Origin: Rhizobium esperanzae
GTDB lineage: Bacteria; Pseudomonadota; Alphaproteobacteria; Rhizobiales; Rhizobiaceae
Assembly (NCBI RefSeq): GCF_002204185.1
Contig: NZ_MXPU01000025.1
Location: forward strand, 1 to 64,000
Direction of reading: 5' to 3'
DNA: 64,000 nucleotides
The notes under the pieces are model-generated. The model was not told where the DNA came from. It saw only the letters and a program-made list of their open reading frames with translations, and did not search any database. Shown here piece after piece: positions 7,995 through 16,786 of the stretch (within the stretch, counting starts at the first letter, position 1; every line of letters starts with the position of its first letter). Both the position numbers and the translations under genes were made by a program.

Positions 7995-9850
7995 GTCTGG
8001 TTTCGGAGATCGATCACCGGATCAGGACGGCGAAAGCCGCCGATGCATTCAACCCGGTTTTCACGGGTCGGAAGCGTGTCGCCTATGGTTTCGGCATCCT
8101 CTGCTGGCTGGCGGCGCTCGGCTATTTCTGGAGCTGGTGGTGTCAGTCCGCCCACATCATTTCCTGGCCAGCCTTCGTGCTCGTCACCGTCGTGCTTGCC
8201 TGGATAACGCTTGTCCCCGCCTATTTCATCCTGATCTTCCTCGATGCCAGAACGATCGGTTCGCGCGCCCTGCTGCCGCAAGGACGCGTGGCAATGGTCG
8301 TCACCAAGGCGCCGTCCGAACCCTTTGCCGTCGTCCGCGCCACGCTTCAGGCGATGCTCGATCAGACCGGTGTCGAGTTCGATGTCTGGCTGGCCGATGA
8401 GGATCCTTCCGCGGAAACCAGACGCTGGTGCGCCGAACACGGCGTGCTGATCTCGACGCGAAAGGGCGTGGCGGAGTATCACCGCACGACCTGGCCGCGC
8501 CGGACGCGGTGCAAGGAAGGCAATCTCGCCTATTTCTACGACCATTTCGGCTATGCGCGTTACGATTTTGTCGCCCAGTTCGATGCCGATCATGTGCCGA
8601 CACCGACCTATCTCCGTGAAGTCCTGCGCCCCTTCGCCGATCCTGGCGTCGGCTATGTTTCCGCTCCCAGCATCTGTGATGCGAATGCCGCGGCGAGTTG
8701 GGTCGCGCGCGGCAGGCTCTATGCGGAGGCAAGTCTGCACGGTTCGCTGCAGACCGGTTACAACAATGGCTGGGCGCCCCTTTGCATCGGCTCCCACTAT
8801 GCGGTCCGCACATCAGCCCTTCGCCAGATCGGTGGCCTTGGCCCCGAGCTTGCCGAAGATCATTCGACGACGCTGATGATGAACGCTGGCGGCTGGCGCG
8901 GCGTCCACGCGGTCGATGCGATCGCTCATGGCGACGGCCCGGCGAATTTCGCTGATCTCGCCGTGCAGGAATTCCAGTGGTCGCGCAGCCTCGTCACCAT
9001 CCTGCTGCAATATTCCCGCCGCTACGTCGTCCATCTCCCCTGGCGGCTGAAATTCCAGTTCGTCTTTTCGCAGCTGTGGTATCCGCTCTTTTCCGCGGTC
9101 ATGGCAGTGATGTTCCTGCTGCCGGTTGCCGCCTTGCTGACGGGCGAGGTCTTCGTCAATGTGACCTATCCGGATTTTCTGCTGCATTTCGCGCCGATGT
9201 CGATCATGCTGACGCTCTTTGCTTTCTTCTGGCGGGCCACGGGAACCTTCCGGCCGCACGATGCGAAACTGTTTGGATGGGAAGGGCTGGCCTTCACCTT
9301 TCTGCGCTGGCCATGGTCGCTGGCCGGCAGCCTGGCGGCCATTCGCGACCATATCTCCGGTTCTTTCGTCGACTTTCGCATCACCCCGAAGGGAAAGCAG
9401 CAGCAGCAGTCTTTGCCGCTGCGCGTCGTTGCGCCCTATCTTGCTCTCGCGGGGCTTTGCGCCGCGGCCATGGCACTCGCCGGCGAGGCCGCTGCCGCTC
9501 AGGGCTTTTATCTTTTCGCTGCGATGAACCTCGTGCTCTATCTGTCGCTGACGGTGCTGATCGTCATTCGTCATGCGATCGAGAACGGCCTGCCGCTGCT
9601 GCCGCAATCGCGCGGCCTCTGGCTCGCGACGGCCACCGGTTTGGCGATCTGCGTCACCGGCGGCTTGCAGGCGGCCAACCACGGTCTGCGCGGCCTCGAA
9701 GCCCTTTCCCATGGCCAGACGCTCATCAGTTTCAGCCAATCGCAATTTGCCGTCGCCGGGGCGGGCCTCGGCGGCAAGACCAGGACCGTGAAGTTTCGCC
9801 TCAGATGGAATGGATTCGGAAGCGCGGGACGGGACCAACAGGGTGTTTGA
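7991..9850 (+). CDS. apsS: Processive family 2 glycosyltransferase, polysaccharide synthase
   Basis: A 619-residue integral membrane glycosyltransferase resembling cellulose and beta-glucan synthases. Two N-terminal membrane segments (about 30-52 and 58-85) precede the cytoplasmic GT-A domain, which shows Asp136/138 in LADEDPS, the metal-binding DAD at 198-200, the acceptor-site Glu289-Asp290 in LAEDHS, and QEFQWSR at 326-332 in place of the QxxRW motif. At least four more hydrophobic segments follow. It should polymerise and export a chain from UDP-pentose supplied by Uxs1 and Uxe. The ATG overlaps the uxe stop by 4 bases, which indicates translational coupling. The product is inferred from S. 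meliloti, where the homologous operon makes an arabinose-containing polysaccharide. No PilZ domain is visible. Confidence 0.85.
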   Translation: MSLVSEIDHRIRTAKAADAFNPVFTGRKRVAYGFGILCWLAALGYFWSWWCQSAHIISWPAFVLVTVVLAWITLVPAYFILIFLDARTIGSRALLPQGRVAMVVTKAPSEPFAVVRATLQAMLDQTGVEFDVWLADEDPSAETRRWCAEHGVLISTRKGVAEYHRTTWPRRTRCKEGNLAYFYDHFGYARYDFVAQFDADHVPTPTYLREVLRPFADPGVGYVSAPSICDANAAASWVARGRLYAEASLHGSLQTGYNNGWAPLCIGSHYAVRTSALRQIGGLGPELAEDHSTTLMMNAGGWRGVHAVDAIAHGDGPANFADLAVQEFQWSRSLVTILLQYSRRYVVHLPWRLKFQFVFSQLWYPLFSAVMAVMFLLPVAALLTGEVFVNVTYPDFLLHFAPMSIMLTLFAFFWRATGTFRPHDAKLFGWEGLAFTFLRWPWSLAGSLAAIRDHISGSFVDFRITPKGKQQQQSLPLRVVAPYLALAGLCAAAMALAGEAAAAQGFYLFAAMNLVLYLSLTVLIVIRHAIENGLPLLPQSRGLWLATATGLAICVTGGLQAANHGLRGLEALSHGQTLISFSQSQFAVAGAGLGGKTRTVKFRLRWNGFGSAGRDQQGV

Positions 9851-9886
9851 ACCGGCCAACCGGCACGTGTCGAGGAGGAGCATATA

Positions 9887-10405
9887 ATGAGCATCGGATC
9901 GAGACTGTATGGCATAGCCCTGGCTCTCAGCCTGTGCCTGCCTGTGATGGCGCACGCTGCCGAGGCCACTAAGACGCCGCCGACGCCGCTCAGCGCCTAT
10001 GAACTCTATCGCATCTACGGTGACAAGACCTGGACCTGGGGCACCGGCGGCGGCCGTTTCTTCGATGAAGGCCGGCGGTTCGTGGCCTGGACCAACGACA
10101 AGGGCAAACAGTCCTTCGCCGAAGGCAAATGGGTGGTCGACGATCTCGGCCAGCTCTGCATGCGCGCGACCTGGACGAATGCCGAGGGAGCAGCCCGTGC
10201 CAGCACCTGTTTCGGTCACCGCAAGATCGGCAATACGATCTACCAGCGCCGTCAGCCGGACGGCAACTGGTACGTCTTCCGCCATTCTTCGGTGCGCCAG
10301 GATGACGAATTCGGCAAGCTCGTCTCTACGGATACAGTCAGCGCCAAGGCGTATGAACTGAAGCAGCTCCTGCTGAATCAGGTAATAGCCCGAAAAGGAG
10401 GGTGA
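9887..10405 (+). CDS. apsH1: Exported DUF995-type protein of the polysaccharide operon
   Basis: A 172-residue protein with a clear Sec signal peptide: Arg-containing start, hydrophobic core LYGIALALSLCLPVMA and a cleavage site near AHA-AE at about 23-25. The mature part has the WTWGTGGGRFFDEGRRFVAW and CxR...CFGHR features of the DUF995 family, which is common in Rhizobiales and of unknown function. It lies 36 bp after apsS behind a strong GAGGAGGAG site and 3 bp before the glycosidase gene. In S. meliloti the third and fourth aps positions are likewise a synthase followed by a small exported protein. A role in periplasmic handling of the polymer is inference. Confidence 0.7.
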   Translation: MSIGSRLYGIALALSLCLPVMAHAAEATKTPPTPLSAYELYRIYGDKTWTWGTGGGRFFDEGRRFVAWTNDKGKQSFAEGKWVVDDLGQLCMRATWTNAEGAARASTCFGHRKIGNTIYQRRQPDGNWYVFRHSSVRQDDEFGKLVSTDTVSAKAYELKQLLLNQVIARKGG

Positions 10406-10408
10406 GCC

Positions 10409-11380
10409 ATGAAGAAGCTGACGAAAAATCACCTCTCGACCGCCGCGATCGCGCTGCTGCTGTTGTGCGTCGCGGGACTGCCGGGCCGAAGCGAGGTGCA
10501 ATATGCGGGCATCGCGCCGAACCCGGCGGTGAGCGCGCGAACGATCATCGACAAACGCCCGGTCGTCCATGCCGACGGCATCAAGTTCGGCGCCTATGAC
10601 CCGCATGGGGATTTCGGCGCCCAGGCCAATGTCTCGACCGAAGCCCTGTTCCTGCCGTGGGAAGACGTTGACCTGGAGACGCTGCGCCTTGCGGATGCCT
10701 ATGCACTGGCCAGGGGCCGCAACCTGCTGATAACGGTGGAGCCTTGGTCCTGGGACGTCGATTGGCGGCTGACCTCGGGCGAGCTTCGCGCAAAGGTTCT
10801 GCGCGGCGACTACGATGTCAACATGCGGGCGATCGCGCAGATGATATCCCAGCTGAAAAGCCCCGTGATCGTCCGCTGGGGACAGGAGATGGAAGACAAA
10901 TCCGGGCGGTTTTCGTGGGCCGGCTGGAACCCGCCAGACTATATCGCCGCCTACAAGCGCATGATGGACATCCTCCGCGAGGAGGCGCCCGGCACCGAGA
11001 TCATGTGGTCGCCGAAGGGCCTGCCGGGCCTGCGGGACTACTATCCCGGCGACGACTATGTCGATCTGGTCGGATTGTCGGTCTTCGGGCTGGAGCGCTA
11101 CGATGAACTTGCTTACAACAAGCACCGGACCTTCTCGGAAGCGCTGAGGCAGGGCTATGATCTCGTCGCCGACTATGGAAAGCCCATCTGGGTCGCAGAG
11201 CTCGGCTACGAAGGCGGCGACGCCTATATGAGGCCTTGGATCGAAACCGCGACGTTGAAACAGAGCGCCTTCCCGAACCTTCGGGAAGTGGTCTATTTTA
11301 ATGACCGGGACGTGCATGCTTGGCCGTTCAATCTCGGCCGGCCTGACTGGCGCGTGGTCGAGAGCTTGGCGGCCAACTGA
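10409..11380 (+). CDS. apsE: Exported GH26-like glycoside hydrolase of the polysaccharide operon
   Basis: A 323-residue protein with an N-terminal signal segment (AAIALLLLCVAGLPG, about 12-26). The mature chain resembles clan A endo-glycosidases: the acid/base Glu160 lies in VRWGQEMED and the probable nucleophile Glu264 in WVAELGYEG, each at the end of a predicted barrel strand, with aromatic PWSWDVDW and WAGWNPPDYIAAYKRM substrate-site segments. It probably trims or releases the polysaccharide made by ApsS, as endoglycanases do in cellulose operons. It is the last gene of the operon; the S. meliloti operon has a further gene (apsH2, as I recall) that I do not find here. AGGAGG before ATG 10409 supports the start. 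Confidence 0.8.
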   Translation: MKKLTKNHLSTAAIALLLLCVAGLPGRSEVQYAGIAPNPAVSARTIIDKRPVVHADGIKFGAYDPHGDFGAQANVSTEALFLPWEDVDLETLRLADAYALARGRNLLITVEPWSWDVDWRLTSGELRAKVLRGDYDVNMRAIAQMISQLKSPVIVRWGQEMEDKSGRFSWAGWNPPDYIAAYKRMMDILREEAPGTEIMWSPKGLPGLRDYYPGDDYVDLVGLSVFGLERYDELAYNKHRTFSEALRQGYDLVADYGKPIWVAELGYEGGDAYMRPWIETATLKQSAFPNLREVVYFNDRDVHAWPFNLGRPDWRVVESLAAN

Positions 11381-11390
11381 TGTTGCTTAA

Positions 11391-11430
11391 CGAGGGAGAG
11401 GCCCGCTGGGGTTTGCGGCCCTCTCCTCTC
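11391..11430. terminator. Hairpin between convergent aps operon and substrate-binding gene
   Basis: GGAGAGG at 11395-11401 pairs with CCTCTCC at 11420-11426, with further pairing inside the loop. Only 65 bp separate the two convergent genes, so it may serve both strands. No clear T-run follows. Confidence 0.4.
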
Positions 11431-11445
11431 ATATAAGGCAAGCGA

Positions 11446-12732
11446 TCATCCCTTGAGCGTTGCCTTACCCTCTTCGACGAGCCGGGTCGCCGCATCGGCG
11501 GGCGAGGTCCGTTCGAAGGCGAGTTCGTCGCAGATCGGGCGCAGCACGCGCTGGTCGAATTGGGTTGCACCCATCGGCACCGGCGGCGGATATTCGCCGA
11601 CCTGATCCTTGAGCATGTTGACGTATTTGACCGTCTCCTGCTCCGTCGGGTTCAGCTGCGGCAGAATGGCCTCACGCACGGCCGGCGACATCGGCACGCC
11701 ACGCTCGACGCCGAGAATCTTGCCGGCTTCGATGTCGTTGACGAAGAAGTCGATGAATTTCGCGGCCGCTTCGCCGTTCTTCGTCGTGGCGCCGACGCTC
11801 CAGATCAGCGCAGGCCGGTAGTAGTGGCCGGACGGCCCGCCCTTCTTTTCCCGCGGCAGCATGGTGATGCCGATTTTGTTCTTGATGATCAGCTGATAGC
11901 CGATCATCTGGTTGGAATAGGCCATGCCGATCACCGATTTGCCGAGACCGAGGGCGTTGGTGTCAATGGTGTTTTGATCGAGCGTCTGGACGTCGGCAGC
12001 AACCGTGCCTCCCGCCTTACGCAGCTTCTCCCAATAGTCGAACCACTCCGTGGCATCGTCGGCCGTGAAACCGAGCCCCACCGTTTCCTTCGCAAAAAGG
12101 CTTTTGCCCCGCTGGCGCAGCCAGGCGTCGAACACATAGGCGTAGCGTGCCGCGTAGGGGCCGCCTGCCTTGCCCGAGGACTTGGAGAGTTCCACCGCGA
12201 GTTTGGCATATTCATCCCATGTCAGGTCGGGTGTTGGCACCGGAATGCCTGCCTTTTCGAATTCCACCGTGTCGAAGAACATTGAGAAAGAGTTGAGGCC
12301 GAGGCCGACACCATAGAGTTTCCCGTCGATGGTGGTCAGTTTCAGAACGTCGGCGCCGAAGGACTGGACCTTCAAGGTCGAGGGGACGAATTCGTCGAGC
12401 GGCATGCAGGCGCCGCGTTTGGAATAATCGGAGATCGTTCCCGGCTCGAGCTGAAAGACGTCGGCGATCGAGCGGCCGGCCATCTGCGTGGCGAGCTTCG
12501 TCCAGTAGCCGTCGCCTGAAAGCGATTCACCGACGATCGTGACACCGGGTGTTTTCGACTGGTAGAGTTTGGCGACATCGAGCGTCCGCTTGGCGCGGTC
12601 GTTCGACCCCCACCACATGGCTCGCAGCTGCGTGTCTTCGGCAAAGGCCGGGATGGCGCTTCCGGCGCCAAAGGCAAGGCCGGCAGCGGCACCGGCTGAA
12701 CCCATCAGAAATGAACGGCGATTGACCTGCAT
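11446..12732 (-). CDS. Carbohydrate ABC transporter substrate-binding protein without local permeases
   Basis: A 428-residue family 1 extracellular solute-binding protein. The N-terminus (NRRSFLMGSAGAAAGLAFG, cleavage near AFA-E at about 30) carries twin arginines typical of Tat export. The mature sequence begins LRAMWWGSNDRAKRT and includes GYWTKLATQMAGRSIADVFQ. It is clearly paralogous to the protein encoded at 22358-23644: same length and matching WWGS, DYW/GYW and LATQ(M/V)AGR blocks. No permease or ATPase gene adjoins it, so it may use the 23651-27694 transporter. It is divergent from the LacI-type regulator. GGGAGG before ATG 12732 favours this start over the in-frame codon at 12774. 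Confidence 0.9.
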   Translation of the reverse strand: MQVNRRSFLMGSAGAAAGLAFGAGSAIPAFAEDTQLRAMWWGSNDRAKRTLDVAKLYQSKTPGVTIVGESLSGDGYWTKLATQMAGRSIADVFQLEPGTISDYSKRGACMPLDEFVPSTLKVQSFGADVLKLTTIDGKLYGVGLGLNSFSMFFDTVEFEKAGIPVPTPDLTWDEYAKLAVELSKSSGKAGGPYAARYAYVFDAWLRQRGKSLFAKETVGLGFTADDATEWFDYWEKLRKAGGTVAADVQTLDQNTIDTNALGLGKSVIGMAYSNQMIGYQLIIKNKIGITMLPREKKGGPSGHYYRPALIWSVGATTKNGEAAAKFIDFFVNDIEAGKILGVERGVPMSPAVREAILPQLNPTEQETVKYVNMLKDQVGEYPPPVPMGATQFDQRVLRPICDELAFERTSPADAATRLVEEGKATLKG

Positions 12733-12826
12733 GATATCCTCCCTTGTCCCAATTTGTCCGCTGCCATCCTCCATGGCGTTGTCGGATTTTCGCGAGACAG
12801 GTTACGCAAAAAAGAAATTATTGCAA

Positions 12827-12868
12827 GAAATAACGTTTGTATTGCAAATTTGCGTGATTTGCATAAAG
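12827..12868. promoter_or_regulatory. Candidate LacI-type operator in the divergent promoter region
   Basis: The 143 bp between the substrate-binding gene and the LacI-type gene contain the perfect palindrome GCAAATTTGC at 12844-12853, flanked by further TTGCAA and TTTGC copies within 40 bp. LacI-family proteins bind such short symmetric sites in divergent promoter regions, so repression of both directions is plausible. Confidence 0.4.
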
Positions 12869-12875
12869 TTTGCCT

Positions 12876-13904
12876 ATGAGCAATGAAAAAGTCAGACGGC
12901 TGCGGCAGGCCGACATAGCCACATTAGCGGGCGTCTCCGTCTCGACGGTGTCGCGCGTGCTCGCCAACGAACCGGGCATCAGCGAGACCGTCCGGCGGCA
13001 GATATTGAAGGTGGCCGGCGAACACGGTTATCCCGTCAAGCCTGCTGCCGAAGCGGTTGCCGGTGGGCTGGCGCTGATTGCTAGCGACGGCGTCACCGGC
13101 GGGCTCAGCGTCTTCTACGAAGCGATCGTCGACGGCTTGCGCACCGGAGCCTCCGAAGCGGGCATGCCTTTCGAAATTCGGCTGGTCCGCGAGGATCGGA
13201 TCACGCCGGATGCCGTGCGCGACTATATGCAGGCCGCGGGGGCTGCGGGTCTTTTTCTCGTCGGCATCGACCCCAACGAAAGCTTGCGCGACTGGCTGCA
13301 GGCCACCACGACACCGACCGTGCTTGTCAACGGCACCGATCCCAGGATGCAGTTCGACGGTGTTTCGCCGGCTAATTTCTTCGGTGCCTATGAGGCGGCC
13401 AGCCGGCTGACCCGGGCCGGCCATCGCCGTATCCTGCATCTGAGCGGCTCTCACCGCCATACGATTCGCGAGCGCATTCGTGGCTTCGAGGCGGCGATCG
13501 CCGCCGTCCCCGGCGCCGAAGGACGATTCGTTTCGCTGGCGCTCCAGGGCAGCGCCAGCCGCGAGGCCCACGAACGCACCGCGGCAGTCCTTGCCGAGAA
13601 TGCCGGCTTCACCGCGGCGTTCTGCATGAATGATTTCATTGCCGTCGGCGTTTTGGAGGCCGTCACCGAGGCCGGCCTGCGGGTGCCCGAGGATTTCGCG
13701 ATTATCGGTTTTGATGATCTGCCCTGCGCATTGATGACCAATCCGCGGCTTTCCACCATGCGCGTCGACCGTGCCGCTCTCGGGCGCGAGGCCGTGTCGC
13801 TGATGCTGACCCGGTTCCGCAACCGAACAGCGGCTGCGCGCCACATCTGCCAGGCGGTCGTTCCCGTTCCGGGGGGGAGCGTTGCCAATACCGAGAACCC
13901 GTAA
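12876..13904 (+). CDS. LacI-family transcription regulator
   Basis: A 342-residue repressor of the LacI/GalR family. The helix-turn-helix is RQADIATLAGVSVSTVSRVL near residues 9-28, followed by the hinge helix. The remainder is a periplasmic-binding-protein-like sensor domain with the usual ...CMNDFIAVGVLEAVTEAGLRVPEDFAIIGFDDLP segment near 245-285. It lies divergent from the orphan substrate-binding gene and 9 bp before the DUF2264 gene, so it probably controls both directions in response to the imported sugar or a derivative. The ATG at 12876 has no clear ribosome site; a TTG two codons upstream is the only alternative nearby. Translation may be weak or leaderless. Confidence 0.9.
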   Translation: MSNEKVRRLRQADIATLAGVSVSTVSRVLANEPGISETVRRQILKVAGEHGYPVKPAAEAVAGGLALIASDGVTGGLSVFYEAIVDGLRTGASEAGMPFEIRLVREDRITPDAVRDYMQAAGAAGLFLVGIDPNESLRDWLQATTTPTVLVNGTDPRMQFDGVSPANFFGAYEAASRLTRAGHRRILHLSGSHRHTIRERIRGFEAAIAAVPGAEGRFVSLALQGSASREAHERTAAVLAENAGFTAAFCMNDFIAVGVLEAVTEAGLRVPEDFAIIGFDDLPCALMTNPRLSTMRVDRAALGREAVSLMLTRFRNRTAAARHICQAVVPVPGGSVANTENP

Positions 13905-13913
13905 GAGGTGCCG

Positions 13914-15770
13914 ATGACCTATGATCCTGCCAGCGCCAATCCGCTTGCCGGCAATCCGCTGGAAACCCGCGCCGATATGAGCCGCGCTCTGCTCGCTCTC
14001 TTCGATCCGCTGCTTCCCTGTTTTTCGCAGGGCAACGCTCGAGTCAGGCTCAGTGGCGCAGCCGCTCATTTCGATCGGGCGGCGGCCGATCTCGAGGGTT
14101 TTGCCCGCCCGCTCTGGGGGTTGGCGCCTTTTGGCGCCGGGGGTGGCGACTTCGCCCATTGGCATCGATTTGCCGAAGGTCTCGCAAACGGCACCGACCC
14201 CGCCCATCCCGAATATTGGGGAACAGTCAACGGCCGGGATCAGCGGATGGTCGAGCTTGCTGCCCTTGGCTTTGCCCTGGCGCTGGTGCCGGAAAAGATC
14301 TGGGAGCCGCTCGATGCGCGCGCCCGCAGCAATGTCGTCGCCTATCTCAAACATGCCAGACAGTTCGACTATGCCGATAACAACTGGAAATTTTTCCGCA
14401 TCTTCGTCGATATCGCCCTCGATCGTCTCGGCGTCGATTTCGACCGCAGCCTGACGCGGCAATATCTGCAGGAGCTCGAAGGCTTCTATATCGGCGATGG
14501 CTGGTATCGCGACGGCAACGTGCGTCGTATCGACCACTACATTCCCTTTGCCATGCATTTTTATGGGCTAATTTATTCGAAGCTCGTCGATGACGATTAT
14601 GCGAAACGCTATCGCGAGCGCGCCATCCTCTTCGCCCGGGATTTCCGCCACTGGTTTGCCGCCGACGGCGCGACGATTCCCTTCGGCCGCAGCCTGACCT
14701 ATCGCTTCGCCTGCGCCGGCTTCTGGTCGGCGCTCGCCTTTGCCGATGTCGAGGCTTTACCCTGGGGCGAAGCCAGGCATCTCTGCTTGCAGCATCTGCG
14801 CTGGTGGAGGGACAAGCCGATTGCCGACCGCGACGGCGTTCTCTCGATTGGTTTCGGCTACCCGAACCTGCTGATGTCGGAGAGCTACAATTCCGCCGGC
14901 TCGCCCTATTGGGCCTTGAAGGCCTTCCTGCCGCTGGCGATCGCGGAGAACCATCCCTTCTGGAGCGCCGGCGAGAAGGCGCCGGAACAGGCGCCTGAGG
15001 TCGTTCCCCAGCGCCATCCCGGCATGGTTCTCATCCGGGCGGGCCGCGATGTCGTGGCCCTTTCTTCCGGCCAGGAAAACCTGCAGATGCGTTTCGGCAC
15101 CGAGAAATACGCAAAATTCGCCTATTCCACCCGGTACGGCTTCAGCGTCGAGTCCGACGAACGCGGCTTTGCGCTTGCCGCCTTCGATTCTATGCTGGCC
15201 TTCAGCGATGACGGCCTGCACTACCGCGTGCGTGAAACGAATGAGGGGGCCCGGCTCGCGGGTGATGTGCTTCATTCGAAATGGTCGCCTTTCCCCGATG
15301 CCGAAGTCGAAACCTGGCTCGTGCCCGCCGCCCCCTGGCATATCCGCCTCCACCGGATCAGGTCGGGCCGGCCGCTGCGGATTGCCGAAGGCGGCTTTGC
15401 CATCGGCCGCCGCGACTTCGAGCAGGATCGGCTGTCGGCCTCGGAGGGGGCGGCCTTTGCGATCGGAGAAGCCGATTTCTCCGGCATTCTCGATCTCGGC
15501 TCTTCGATCAAACGTGTCGGACTTGCCCAAAAGGCCCAGCCCAACACCAATGTGATCGTCGCCAAGACCATCGTGCCGCAGCTGCGCGGTCAGATTCCGG
15601 CCGCCGAGACCATCCTGGTGACGGCGGTGCTGGCGCTCGCCGATCCCGCCGCTGTAACGTCCGCCTGGACGCGGCCGCCGAAAGCGCCTGATATTGCGGC
15701 GCTGGAGGCCCTGGTACGGGAAAAGGGCGTGACCGTCAGCGCCATCGAAGCGCCGGGTCAGATGCCATGA
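13914..15770 (+). CDS. DUF2264 domain protein, predicted carbohydrate-active
   Basis: A 618-residue protein matching the DUF2264 family as I recall it: N-terminal NPLETRADMSRALLAL, then GGDFAHWHRFAEGLANGTDP, EYWG and DNNWKFFRIFVDIAL blocks that suggest an alpha/alpha toroid like that of glycoside hydrolases or uronyl hydrolases, and a beta-rich C-terminal half. No signal peptide is visible, so it should act in the cytoplasm on an imported oligosaccharide. It lies between the LacI-type gene and the dehydrogenase gene, with a 4-base overlap to the latter. AGAGG five bases before ATG 13914 supports this start over GTG 13908. The substrate is unknown. Confidence 0.75.
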   Translation: MTYDPASANPLAGNPLETRADMSRALLALFDPLLPCFSQGNARVRLSGAAAHFDRAAADLEGFARPLWGLAPFGAGGGDFAHWHRFAEGLANGTDPAHPEYWGTVNGRDQRMVELAALGFALALVPEKIWEPLDARARSNVVAYLKHARQFDYADNNWKFFRIFVDIALDRLGVDFDRSLTRQYLQELEGFYIGDGWYRDGNVRRIDHYIPFAMHFYGLIYSKLVDDDYAKRYRERAILFARDFRHWFAADGATIPFGRSLTYRFACAGFWSALAFADVEALPWGEARHLCLQHLRWWRDKPIADRDGVLSIGFGYPNLLMSESYNSAGSPYWALKAFLPLAIAENHPFWSAGEKAPEQAPEVVPQRHPGMVLIRAGRDVVALSSGQENLQMRFGTEKYAKFAYSTRYGFSVESDERGFALAAFDSMLAFSDDGLHYRVRETNEGARLAGDVLHSKWSPFPDAEVETWLVPAAPWHIRLHRIRSGRPLRIAEGGFAIGRRDFEQDRLSASEGAAFAIGEADFSGILDLGSSIKRVGLAQKAQPNTNVIVAKTIVPQLRGQIPAAETILVTAVLALADPAAVTSAWTRPPKAPDIAALEALVREKGVTVSAIEAPGQMP

Positions 15771-16777
15771 GCGGTCCGGCCATCGTCCTTGCCATGGAGC
15801 CGTCACGCACGGAGCATGTCCTGCCCGATGAGATCCTGCGCCGGCTCGATGCCATCGGCCGCCTTCTCGATCCCGAGCCGCTGCAGCGCCTCGACGACGC
15901 GCGGGCAAGACGCCTGCTTTCAGAAGCGGAGATCCTGATTACCGGCTGGGGTGCGCCCTATGTCGGGCCTGAGATTCCGGCTGCCGCACCGCAGCTTCGC
16001 CTCATCGTCCATGCGGCGGGCACGGTGAAGGGTATCGTCGACGATGCCATCTTCGAAGCCGGCATAGCGGTCAGCCACGCGGCCGAAGCCAATGCCGTGC
16101 CCGTTGCCGAATTCACGCTGGCTGCGATCCTCTTCGCCGGCAAACGTGCCTTCCGTTTCCGTAACCTCTACGTCGGCGACCGCAACCGTGATCGGACCTA
16201 TCCGATGCAGCGGGAAGCGATCGGCAATTATGGACGAACCCTCGGCATCGTCGGCGCCTCGCGCATCGGCCGACGGGTGATCGAACTCCTGAAACCCTTC
16301 GACTACAGGCTGCTGCTGTTCGATCCCATGCTCGATGCAGCCGAAGCAGCCGGTCTCGGAGCTGAAAAGGTCGATCTCGACGATTTGATGCGGCGCGCGG
16401 ATATCGTTTCCCTGCACGCGCCGTCACTGCCGTCGACGCAGCATATGATCGATGCGCGAAGACTGTCGCTGATGAAGGACGGGGCAACGCTGATCAACAC
16501 CGCGCGCGGCATTCTCATCGATGAGGCCGCTCTGCTTTCGGAGCTGAAGACCGGCCGCATCGATGCGGTCATCGACGTCACCGATCCGGAAATTCCGGAG
16601 GCGGATTCGGCCTTCTACGATCTGCCGAACGTTTTCCTGACCCCGCACATTGCCGGCGCAATCGGTTTGGAACGGGCGCGTCTCGGCGAGATGGCGGCGG
16701 ATGAGGTCGAGCGTTTCACGACCGGGCGGCCGCTGCTCTACCAGATCCGCCGGCAGGATCTCGAAAACATCGCCTGA
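15767..16777 (+). CDS. D-isomer specific 2-hydroxyacid dehydrogenase family protein
   Basis: A 336-residue NAD(P)-dependent dehydrogenase. The nucleotide-binding fold starts at TLGIVGASRIGRRVIELL (about 160-177), where the usual GxGxxG reads VGASRIG. The catalytic Arg is in INTARGILIDEAAL, an acidic residue follows in VIDVTDPEIPEAD, and the catalytic His is in FLTPHIAGA near 290. The N-terminal half, LITGWGAPYVGPEI, is typical of the substrate domain. It overlaps the DUF2264 stop codon by 4 bases, so the two are coupled. It may reduce or oxidise a sugar acid produced by the pathway; the substrate cannot be read from the sequence. The gene converges with the next operon after a 9-bp gap. Confidence 0.85.
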   Translation: MSGPAIVLAMEPSRTEHVLPDEILRRLDAIGRLLDPEPLQRLDDARARRLLSEAEILITGWGAPYVGPEIPAAAPQLRLIVHAAGTVKGIVDDAIFEAGIAVSHAAEANAVPVAEFTLAAILFAGKRAFRFRNLYVGDRNRDRTYPMQREAIGNYGRTLGIVGASRIGRRVIELLKPFDYRLLLFDPMLDAAEAAGLGAEKVDLDDLMRRADIVSLHAPSLPSTQHMIDARRLSLMKDGATLINTARGILIDEAALLSELKTGRIDAVIDVTDPEIPEADSAFYDLPNVFLTPHIAGAIGLERARLGEMAADEVERFTTGRPLLYQIRRQDLENIA

Positions 16778-16786
16778 CGCTTTACG

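Noticed and set aside
8813..11317. An 834-residue open frame on the minus strand opposite apsS, apsH1 and apsE
   Set aside because: The plus strand carries recognisable motifs of three genes in tight spacing; the minus frame has no recognisable domains.
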